64,000 nucleotides of DNA from Croceibacterium_B sp963811255 (GTDB taxonomy: Bacteria > Pseudomonadota > Alphaproteobacteria > Sphingomonadales > Sphingomonadaceae), in assembly GCA_963811255.1 (NCBI GenBank), contig CAWEQI010000003.1, positions 1,364,001-1,428,000 on the forward strand, in the 5' to 3' direction. Of this stretch, positions 55,695 to 64,000 are shown piece by piece. Made by a program: the position numbers and the translations under genes. The notes under the pieces are model-generated. The model was given only the letters and a program-made list of their open reading frames with translations, made no database searches and was not told the origin of the DNA. The first letter of the stretch is position 1. Every line of letters starts with the position of its first letter.

Positions 55695-56466
55695 CTAACC
55701 CTCGAGCGCCTCGTGCGCGGCGGCGACGATGCCGAGGAAGCTTTCGGCGGTGAGGCTCGCGCCGCCGACCAGCGCCCCGCCGACTTCGTCGGCCGTCAGC
55801 AGCTCGGCGGCGTTGTCCGGCTTGACCGAGCCGCCGTAAAGGATGCGGATCGCCGCCCCTTCCTCGCCGTAGATCGCCTTGAGCCGCTCGCGAACCGAAC
55901 GGTGCATGGCGCCGATGTCCTCGACCGTCGGGGTGCGCCCGGTGCCGATCGCCCACACCGGCTCATAGGCGACCGTGACCTTGGCCGCGGCGCCGCCAAA
56001 CGATTCAGGGCCCTGCGGCAGCGAACCCTCAAGCTGCCGCGCTGACGATTGTCTCGGCCTCGCCGGCGTCGCGCTCGGCTTCGGTCTCGCCGACGCAGAC
56101 GATCACTGCCAGGCCGACGGCGAGTGCCGCTTCGGCCTTGGCGCGCACGTCGGCGTCGGTCTCGCCGTGGTCGGCGCGGCGCTCGCTGTGGCCGACGATC
56201 ACGAAGCCGGCACCGGCGTCCTTGAGCATCGCCGCGGAAATGTCGCCGGTGTGCGCCCCGCCCTCGGCGGCGTGGCAATCCTGTGCGCCGACGCCGATCA
56301 GGCCGGCTTCCTTGCGGGTGGCGTGGATCAGCGTGTACGGCGGGGCGAGCGCGACCTCGACCTTCATCAGCCGCTCGGCCGCGCGGTCGATCGCGCGCGC
56401 TTCGGAAAGCATGGCGCGGGTGCCGTGCATCTTCCAGTTACCGACGATATACGGACGTACGGACAT
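55695..56466 (-). CDS. tpiA: Triosephosphate isomerase, with a one-base frameshift
   Basis: 256 residues after removing one extra base at 56037 (AGC-GCG-G-CAG-CTT), which otherwise cuts the protein after VSA at residue 142. Catalytic Lys in GNWKMHGT, His in FVIVGHSERR, Glu in VAYEPVWAIGTGRTPT. The phosphate-binding C-terminal loop is ILYGGSVKPDNAAELL. Length after repair is normal. As tpiA is a core glycolytic gene, the base is probably a sequencing insertion. Confidence 0.93.
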
Positions 56467-56663
56467 CGTTGTCTAACAAACCAGACTGTTATGAGAACCT
56501 GACGGGCAGGCGGGTGGAGGGGCGCTAATCGGCAGACGCCAAGTTGTCAAAGCGCCATTTACCTTTGTCTGGAAAGCGGCGGGCAAGTGTTGCGGGCGCG
56601 CCGCAGCGAGGATATGGCCCCGATCCGATCTCGTAAGCCGATCCCCCGCAATGAAGTGACCCG

Positions 56664-58595
56664 ATGCTCCAGTTCTTCCGCAATTTCTTCAAATCCAAGT
56701 TCGGCGTCGGCGTTACGCTGATCTTCCTGGTACTGATTGCCGTCGCGTTCGGCGTCGGCAGCGTCGCCACTACCGGCACCTTCGGCGGTGCTTCCGGCAG
56801 CGACAACGTTGCCGTGATCGGCGGCCAGACGATCGCCACGTCCGATCTTTCGGCGGCGGTTACCACGGCGTTCGAGAACCAGCGGCAGCAGGATCAGACG
56901 CTGACGATGCCGCAGTTCATCGCCGGCGGCGGCCTCAAGGGGGTGCTCGACCAGCTTGAGCAGCGTACCGCGCTGGCCGAATATGCGCACAAGCACGGCT
57001 TGCGCGCGGGCAAGCGCCTGGTCGATAGCGAACTGGTCCAGATCCCCGCGTTCCAGGGGCCGGACGGCAAATTCGATCCAAAGCTGTTCCAGGCGGCGCT
57101 GCGCCAGCGCAACCTCAGCGAGGACCTGGTCCGCAACGACCTCGCGGCCGGTCTCTACGCGCGCCAGACGCTCACTCCGGCCGCTTACGGCGCGGCGATG
57201 CCGAAGTATCTGGCGAAGGAGTATGCCCAGCTCGCCAAGCAGCAGCGCAAGGGCATGGTGGCGGTGCTGCCGAGCGCCGCCTTTGCCCCGAAGGGCAAGC
57301 CGACCGACGACCAGCTCAAGGCCTACTACGTCGCCCACCACGACGCCTACACGCGTCCCGAGCGCCGCACGATTCGATACGCCTCTTTCGGCGCAGACGC
57401 GCTCGGCAAGGTTTCTCCGCCGACGGAGGCGCAGATCGCCGCCCGTTACCAGCAGAACAAGGCCCAGTACGCGGCCAAATCGACCCGTACCTTCACCCAA
57501 CTGGTGGTGCCGACAGAAGCGGCGGCCAAGGCCGTCGAAGACGCCGTGAAGGGCGGCAAATCGCTGGCCGCGGCGGCAAGCAGCAAAGGCCTGGCCACGA
57601 CCACGGTCGGGCCGATCACCCAGAGCGACTTCGCCAACCAGAATTCGGAGGCGGTCGCCGCCGCGGCATTCGCCGCGCCGCAGGGAGGCCTGGTGCCGCC
57701 GGTGCACGGCGGCCTCGGCTGGTACGTGCTGCGGGTGGACAAGATCGAAAATACCCCGGCGCGCACTCTCGCCGACGTGCACGACGAGATCGCCAAGACG
57801 CTGGCCGATGAACAGAAGAAGAAGGCTCTGGTCGATCTCGCTTCCAGCGTCGAAGATCAGCTCGACGAAGGCGCCAGCCTGTCGCAGGTCGCGCAAAAGC
57901 TGAACGTCGACGTGATGACGACTCAGCCGTTGACCTCTGACGGCCACGTCTATGGCAAGCAGGAAACCGCCCCGCCGGTACTCGACAAGGCGCTCAAGAC
58001 GGCGTTCGAGATGGAGCAGGGCCAGCCGCAGCTCGCCACCATCGATCCGGACAAGACCTACCTGGTGTTCGAGGTCTCCAACATCACGCCGTCGGCGGTG
58101 GCGCCGCTGGCCGAGATCACCGACAAGGTCACCTCCGACTGGCGCCAGTCGGAAGGCGCGGCGGCCGCCAAGGCCGCCGCCGACCGCGTCATCAAGCGCG
58201 TCCAGGGCGGACAGACGATCGCCGCCGCCGTCGGTGCCGAAAAGGTCTCGCTGCCACCACCCCAAAAAGTGGACATGAACCGCCAGCAGCTGGCCGGCCA
58301 GCCGCGTGTGCCGCCGGCGCTGGCGCTGTTCTTCAGCATGGCCAAAGGCACGGTCAAGCGCCTGGAGGTGGGGCAGGACAGGGGCTGGCTGGTGGTCAAG
58401 CTCGACGACATCAGCGTGCCGACGCTTTCCAAGGACGACGCTGACATTGCCTCCGAGCAACAGCAGCTGGCGAGCACGCTGGGCGACGAATACTCGCAGG
58501 AACTGGTCACGGCCGCGCAGCGCGACGTGGGAGTCAAGACCAACCAGGCGGCGGTCGACGCGGTGAGAAAGCAGCTCACCGGCCAGAGCCAGTAG
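56664..58595 (+). CDS. PpiD-like membrane-anchored peptidylprolyl isomerase
   Basis: 643 residues. The N-terminal membrane helix GVGVTLIFLVLIAVAFGVGS is followed by a SurA-N-like chaperone domain (GLKGVLDQLEQRTALAEYA) and then a parvulin domain (RTFTQLVVPTEAAAKAVED to GLVPPVHGGLGWYVLRVDKI). The remaining C-terminus is Ala/Gln-rich. This is the PpiD arrangement, which helps outer-membrane proteins leave the translocon. Start ATG 56664. trpE follows 13 nt later in the same strand. Confidence 0.88.
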   Translation: MLQFFRNFFKSKFGVGVTLIFLVLIAVAFGVGSVATTGTFGGASGSDNVAVIGGQTIATSDLSAAVTTAFENQRQQDQTLTMPQFIAGGGLKGVLDQLEQRTALAEYAHKHGLRAGKRLVDSELVQIPAFQGPDGKFDPKLFQAALRQRNLSEDLVRNDLAAGLYARQTLTPAAYGAAMPKYLAKEYAQLAKQQRKGMVAVLPSAAFAPKGKPTDDQLKAYYVAHHDAYTRPERRTIRYASFGADALGKVSPPTEAQIAARYQQNKAQYAAKSTRTFTQLVVPTEAAAKAVEDAVKGGKSLAAAASSKGLATTTVGPITQSDFANQNSEAVAAAAFAAPQGGLVPPVHGGLGWYVLRVDKIENTPARTLADVHDEIAKTLADEQKKKALVDLASSVEDQLDEGASLSQVAQKLNVDVMTTQPLTSDGHVYGKQETAPPVLDKALKTAFEMEQGQPQLATIDPDKTYLVFEVSNITPSAVAPLAEITDKVTSDWRQSEGAAAAKAAADRVIKRVQGGQTIAAAVGAEKVSLPPPQKVDMNRQQLAGQPRVPPALALFFSMAKGTVKRLEVGQDRGWLVVKLDDISVPTLSKDDADIASEQQQLASTLGDEYSQELVTAAQRDVGVKTNQAAVDAVRKQLTGQSQ

Positions 58596-58608
58596 CGGCG
58601 CCGGGGCC

Positions 58609-60120
<1,512 letters not shown>

Positions 60121-60126
60121 GCCGCC

Positions 60127-61305
60127 TCACCAGTACTCCGGCAGCTCGATCTGATCCCGCAGGCTACGGCCCATCACCCAGTCGGCGAACCAGCCGATGC
60201 CGAGCAGCCGTGAGGCGATGTCGCGAATGAGCAGGCCGAAGTTGGACTTGGGCACGAACGACGGCGCCAGCTTGATCGCCGCGTCCTGCTTCGAGAGCAT
60301 AAAGTCGTGCAACCGGCGCTGATACTTGGCCAGCGCCAGCGGCACGTCGGCGCCCGCGCGTTTCAGCTCGCCGGCGAGAATATAGCCGCCGATCATCGCC
60401 AGCGCCGAGCCTTGCCCGGCGAGAAACGAGGGCGCGTAGGCGGCATCGCCCAGCAGCGCGACGGCGCCGTCGTGCCAATGCTCCATGCGGATCTGGCTGA
60501 CCCGGTCGAGGTAAAGGTCGTCCGCCGCGGCGAGGCATTCGAGCATCGCCGGGACTTCCCAGCGCATGCCGGCAAACCGATTGCAAATCAGCGCCATCTG
60601 CCCGGCTTCGTGTTCGGGGATCGGCACGACGTGCGCCTCGCGCCAGATCAGCAGCACCAGCGACGCGCCGTCGTGCAACGTGAACCGCGCCGCCTGCCGG
60701 CCCGGCTCGCCATACATCACATAGACCTCGGGATCGCGCACCGGGTATCCGTCGATCGTGAAGGCGGCGAAGTTGTAACCCAAGAAGCGCTCGAAGCGAT
60801 CTTCCGGGCCGAAGACCAATTCGCGCGTCCGCGAATGGATGCCTTCGGCGCCGACGACGAGATCGAAGAACCGCTCGCCGCCGCTCGCGAAACGCACCTT
60901 GGCGCCGTCGCGGTCCCCCTCGATCGAGCCGATCTCGTCGTCGAAGATCGTTTCGATTCGGCTCTCGATCGCATCGAAGATCGCCCGCGACAGTTCGCTG
61001 CGCGGCAGGCTGATGAAGCGGCCATGGGTGACGCGGTCGAGCGCGCTGACGGGGAAGCCGCCCCGCCGGCCGCCGCTGTCGCCAACGAAGCGCACTTGCT
61101 TGACATGATACCCGACCTGTTGGAGCCGAGGCAGCAGTCCCATCCGCTCGGCGAGGTCGTAGCCCTTGCCCCAGAAGTCGATGATGTAGCCGCCGGTGCG
61201 CAATTGAGGTGCCTTCTCGACGATCGTTACCCGATGACCGTCTTTCAGCAGCCACCAGGCGAGGGTCGGTCCGGCAATGCCTGCTCCGCTGATCAGCACG
61301 TCCAT
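60127..61305 (-). CDS. FAD-dependent aromatic hydroxylase-like monooxygenase
   Basis: 392 residues. The FAD-binding GxGxxG near the start (VLISGAGIAGPTLAWWLLKD), the DG motif region (VVGAEGIHSRTRELVFG) and GDAAYAPSFLAGQGSALAMI are the three hallmarks of class A flavin monooxygenases. It resembles the TetX-like/salicylate-hydroxylase branch. The substrate is not readable. It is on the opposite strand between trpE and trpG, a break in the trp cluster. Confidence 0.88.
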   Translation of the reverse strand: MDVLISGAGIAGPTLAWWLLKDGHRVTIVEKAPQLRTGGYIIDFWGKGYDLAERMGLLPRLQQVGYHVKQVRFVGDSGGRRGGFPVSALDRVTHGRFISLPRSELSRAIFDAIESRIETIFDDEIGSIEGDRDGAKVRFASGGERFFDLVVGAEGIHSRTRELVFGPEDRFERFLGYNFAAFTIDGYPVRDPEVYVMYGEPGRQAARFTLHDGASLVLLIWREAHVVPIPEHEAGQMALICNRFAGMRWEVPAMLECLAAADDLYLDRVSQIRMEHWHDGAVALLGDAAYAPSFLAGQGSALAMIGGYILAGELKRAGADVPLALAKYQRRLHDFMLSKQDAAIKLAPSFVPKSNFGLLIRDIASRLLGIGWFADWVMGRSLRDQIELPEYW

Positions 61306-61357
61306 CGCCAGCGCTCCTCGATTGCGTTACACCTCAACCGCTCGTAAGCGCCGGCGC

Positions 61358-61957
61358 ATGATCCTGGTCATCGACAATTACGATAGCTTCACCTTCAACC
61401 TGGTCCATTACCTGATGGAACTGGGCGCCGAGGTCAAAGTGGTTCGCAACGATGCGATCACGGCGGGTGAAGCCATCGCGAGCAACGCCGCCGGGTTCCT
61501 GATTTCGCCCGGTCCGTGCACGCCCAACGAGGCCGGGATCAGCCTCGATCTCGTCGCCGCCTGCGCCGATGCGGGGCGCCCGCTGCTGGGCGTGTGCCTC
61601 GGCCATCAGGCGATCGGCCAACACTTCGGCGGCCACGTCGTTCGCGGCGGGCTGATGCACGGCAAGACCAGCCTGGTCGATCACGACGGCACCGGAGTCT
61701 TCCGGGGCCTCCCGAGCCCCTTCACCGCGACGCGCTATCACTCGCTGATCGTCGAGGACATTCCCGCCTGCCTGACGGTCAACGCCACCAGCGAGACCCC
61801 AGGGCTCGACGGCACCAGCGTGATGGGCTTCCGCCACGAAAGTTTGCCGATCCACGGCGTCCAGTTCCACCCGGAGAGCATCGCCACCGAGCACGGCCAC
61901 GAGCTGCTGGCGAACTTTCTCGAAATCTGCGGTCTCAAGGCCAAGCAGCCCGCATGA
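61358..61957 (+). CDS. trpG: Anthranilate synthase component II (glutamine amidotransferase)
   Basis: 199 residues. Starts MILVIDNYDSFTFNLVHYLM. Catalytic Cys in LLGVCLGHQAIGQHFGG, and the His/Glu of GVQFHPESIATEHGHELL complete the triad. It feeds ammonia to TrpE. Start ATG 61358. Its TGA overlaps the trpD ATG by 4 nt (ATGA). The short form means it is not fused to TrpD. Confidence 0.96.
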   Translation: MILVIDNYDSFTFNLVHYLMELGAEVKVVRNDAITAGEAIASNAAGFLISPGPCTPNEAGISLDLVAACADAGRPLLGVCLGHQAIGQHFGGHVVRGGLMHGKTSLVDHDGTGVFRGLPSPFTATRYHSLIVEDIPACLTVNATSETPGLDGTSVMGFRHESLPIHGVQFHPESIATEHGHELLANFLEICGLKAKQPA

Positions 61958-62946
61958 CCACCCTCCCCGAGGTCGAACCGCACCTCAGCGAGGCGATGGC
62001 CGAGGAGATCTTCGGCCTGATGCTCGACGGCAAGGTTTCCGACGACGACATCGCCCGCTTCCTTATCGCGCTGTCCGACCGCGGCGAAACCGCCGCCGAG
62101 ATCGCCGGCGCCGCCCGCGCGCTGCGCGCCCGGATGATCGGGATCGAGGCGCCGGCGAATGCGATCGACGTGTGCGGCACCGGCGGCGACGGGCACCACA
62201 CGCTCAACGTTTCGACCGCGGTCAGCCTCGTCGTCGCCGCCTGCGGAGTGCCGGTGGCCAAGCACGGCAACCGCGCGGCCAGCTCCAAAGCCGGCGCGGC
62301 CGATACCCTCGAAGTTCTCGGGCTCGACATGGAAGCCGCCGGCCGCACCGCCGAAATGACCTTGCGCGAAATCGGCATCTGCTTCCTGTTCGCCGCCAAC
62401 CACCACCCGGCGATGCGCCGCATCCAGCCGATCAGAAAGCGCATCGGCAGGCGGACGATCTTCAATCTGATGGGCCCGCTGTCGAACCCCGCGCGGGTCC
62501 AGCGCCAACTGATCGGCATCGCCCGCCCGGCCTACGTGCCGATCTACGCCGAGGCGATGGCGCACCTCGGCACCCGCCGCTCATTCATCGTCTCGGGCGA
62601 CGAGGGCCTCGATGAGCTGAGCCTCGCCGGCGGCAACGAGCTGGCCGAAGTGATCGAGCACGATTTCGAGATGCACCGCGTCGACGCCGCCGAGGCCGGC
62701 CTGCCGCACGCGCCGATCGAGGCGATCCGCGGCGGCGACGCCGAGCACAACGCCGCCGCCCTGCGCGCGCTGCTGATGGGCGCTCCCGGCCCTTATCGCG
62801 ACGCGGTGCTGTTCAACGCCGCCGGGGCGCTGGTGGTGGCAGGCGAAGTCGAGAGCTGGCCCGACGGCGTCGAGGAAGCCGCCGAGGCGCTCGACAAGGG
62901 TCTCGCCAAGGCGCTGCTCGACTGCTGGATCGCCGCGGCGAGATAA
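61954..62946 (+). CDS. trpD: Anthranilate phosphoribosyltransferase
   Basis: 330 residues; attaches PRPP to anthranilate. The PRPP/Mg site DVCGTGGDGHHTLNVSTAVS, the KHGNRAASSKAGAADTLE segment and FLFAANHHPAMRRIQPIRKR are diagnostic. Normal length. ATG 61954 is in the trpG stop. The next gene is a YceI protein 320 nt further on, so the cluster ends here (trpC not seen). Confidence 0.97.
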   Translation: MTTLPEVEPHLSEAMAEEIFGLMLDGKVSDDDIARFLIALSDRGETAAEIAGAARALRARMIGIEAPANAIDVCGTGGDGHHTLNVSTAVSLVVAACGVPVAKHGNRAASSKAGAADTLEVLGLDMEAAGRTAEMTLREIGICFLFAANHHPAMRRIQPIRKRIGRRTIFNLMGPLSNPARVQRQLIGIARPAYVPIYAEAMAHLGTRRSFIVSGDEGLDELSLAGGNELAEVIEHDFEMHRVDAAEAGLPHAPIEAIRGGDAEHNAAALRALLMGAPGPYRDAVLFNAAGALVVAGEVESWPDGVEEAAEALDKGLAKALLDCWIAAAR

Positions 62947-63265
62947 GTGGCCGCCCGGCGGCACCGCTTTCCTACTTGGCCGCGCTGTGCCAGGAGTGCC
63001 GCACATCAGAGGCGAATCGACGTGCCGACTATTTGGAAAGGGCGCACGCTGGATCACGAAAGGTCACGCGGCGTTTCACACAAGTCTTTGTCTTAAATAC
63101 GAAAACGGGGGATAGTCACAATAAATTTCGGGCAGTTTGTGTGCGCCTTCAACGGCTCGCCCTGGGCGGGCCAGCTCGACGGCGATCGTTCGTCGCTTCG
63201 CTGTGGACATCGTCAATTGAAACCGTCAAAATCCCCCTCGACCAATTCCACGGGAGAGATCCAAC
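62947..63265. other. Intergenic region between trpD and the YceI gene
   Basis: 319 bases. It opens with the fixed-loop hairpin element (62958-62983), which may act as the trpD 3' end. The remaining 280 bases have lower GC and include TTTGTCTTAAATACGAAAAC, a possible promoter region for the downstream gene. No gene is seen. Confidence 0.5.
62958..62983 (+). repeat. Fixed-loop hairpin element, copy 5
   Basis: Stem GCGGC (62958-62962) pairs with GCCGC (62979-62983) around ACCGCTTTCCTACTTG (62963-62978). It lies 12 nt after the trpD stop. The loop differs from copy 4 at a few central positions only, while the stem is fully different and still pairs. Confidence 0.65.
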
Positions 63266-63892
63266 ATGCGTAAATCCATTCTTGCTTTCGCCGCGGCCGG
63301 TGCCGCCGCGCTCTCTTTCGGCACGCTGCACGCGCAGCAAGGCCCGATGCCGGCCGCGCCCAGCATGGACCCGTCGAAGGTTACCGGCGGAACCTACAAG
63401 AGCGATCCGAACCACACGCAGATCATGTACAGCTACAAGCACCTCGGCTTCACCCAGAACATGGGTCTGCTGTCAGGCGCGATGGGCACGCTGATGCTCG
63501 ATCCGAAGAACCCGAAGAACGATCACCTCTCGGTCGACGTGCCGATCGATACCATCCACACGACGATCGCCGCGCTCGACAAGGAACTGGTCGGCCCGAT
63601 GTTCTTCGATGCCGCCAAGTACCCCACCGCGCACTTCGAATCGACCGGCGTGACGGTGCACGGCAAGTCCGCCGACGTGGCCGGCAACTTTACGATCCAC
63701 GGCGTGACCAAGCCTGGCGTGATCCACGCCACCTTCGAGGCGGTCGGGACCAACCCGATGTCCAAGAAGGAAACCGTCGCCTTCTCCGGCCACGCGACGA
63801 TCAAGCGCAGCGATTTCGGCGTGAAGGCGTTCGTGCCGATGGTCGGCGACCAGATCGACATGACGATCACCGCCGCGTTCGAGAAGCAGTAA
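63266..63892 (+). CDS. Secreted YceI-family protein
   Basis: 208 residues. Signal peptide SILAFAAAGAAALSFGTLHA-Q; the mature protein is the YceI lipocalin-like fold that binds isoprenoid lipids. Family blocks are GGTYKSDPNHTQIMYSYKHL, KDEL-like ELVGPMFFDAAKYPTAHFES, and FTIHGVTKPGVIHATFEA. ATG 63266 follows GGGAGAG. A hairpin follows the stop. Confidence 0.93.
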   Translation: MRKSILAFAAAGAAALSFGTLHAQQGPMPAAPSMDPSKVTGGTYKSDPNHTQIMYSYKHLGFTQNMGLLSGAMGTLMLDPKNPKNDHLSVDVPIDTIHTTIAALDKELVGPMFFDAAKYPTAHFESTGVTVHGKSADVAGNFTIHGVTKPGVIHATFEAVGTNPMSKKETVAFSGHATIKRSDFGVKAFVPMVGDQIDMTITAAFEKQ

Positions 63893-63908
63893 GCGGCCGC
63901 CCCATTTC

Positions 63909-63937
63909 GTCATCCCCGCTTTCGCGGGGGTGATGAT
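63909..63937. repeat. REP-like hairpin after the YceI gene
   Basis: CATCCCCGC (63911-63919) and GCGGGGGTG (63924-63932) form a hairpin around TTTC, flanked by GT and ATGAT. This GTCATCCCCGC palindrome is a common intergenic motif in proteobacteria; it may also be the YceI 3' end. The last 60 bases show nothing else. Confidence 0.5.
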
Positions 63938-64000
63938 ATGGGGGTTGGGCCGTTCCGCGGAACGCTCTGGATTTCTTAACCAAGATCCCCTATCTCGCCC

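Overview
The window is high-GC DNA with the gene content and protein styles of an alphaproteobacterium, most likely Sphingomonadales. Pointers are a fused lipoyl-PDH E1 beta subunit, a System I cytochrome c maturation operon, two very large TonB-dependent receptors with sphingomonad-type signal peptides, a ROSE-like thermometer before a small heat-shock gene, and homologues of the complex I assembly factors NDUFAF5 and NDUFAF6. It is mostly ordinary chromosome: housekeeping and metabolic genes with no prophage, transposase, CRISPR or plasmid functions. The taxonomic call is inference from gene content only.

Layout. 1-6.1 kb: 5' part of dnaN (-), a flavin oxidase, an acyl-CoA dehydrogenase, hisI, a possible small RNA, comF, and a methyltransferase. 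6.1-12.0 kb: ppdK and glyQ-glyS (-). 12.2-17.1 kb: two tandem TraB-type lipoproteins, rplY, pth, a broken small membrane protein, ychF. 17.1-25.8 kb: a periplasmic repeat protein, gyrA, a MerR/TipAS regulator, a YhhN-type membrane enzyme, trmFO, an EF-hand protein and an NDUFAF6-like protein. 25.9-28.2 kb: three Tad-pseudopilin-like genes. 28.4-31.3 kb: pdhA-pdhB and ftsB (-). 31.4-35.8 kb: hppD, an NmrA-like reductase, an HbpS-like protein, an SDR and an exported small protein. 35.8-41.1 kb: a double-MarR regulator divergent from a TonB receptor. 41.4-47.4 kb: a quinone-reductase-like gene and ccmC-D-E-F-G-H-I (-). 47.6-50.8 kb: a second TonB receptor. 51-56.5 kb: tRNA-Arg(CCU), DUF1178, nitrilase, glutaredoxin, small heat-shock protein, pyrG, secG, tpiA. 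56.7-64 kb: PpiD-like foldase, trpE, an FAD monooxygenase (-), trpG-trpD and a YceI protein.

Two families of small palindromic repeats run through the window and are its most unusual feature. One is a roughly 90-bp double hairpin with CTCCCGCTTGCGGGAG arms. One copy is embedded in frame in glyS as 29 codons, another supplies the C-terminal tail of trmFO, and others sit just after gyrA and before ccmI. The second is a 26-28 nt hairpin with a nearly fixed 16-nt loop (ACCGCTTCGCTGCTTG-like) whose stems differ from copy to copy but always pair. One copy is embedded in frame in an SDR gene.

The sequence also carries many single-base frameshifts, nearly all one-base insertions. Six genes carry one each, including the essential glyS, ychF, tpiA and pdhB, while the two TonB receptors have about ten each. 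Because essential genes are hit and the other frames are intact, sequencing or assembly error is the leading explanation. The strong clustering in the two receptors is still worth checking against raw reads.
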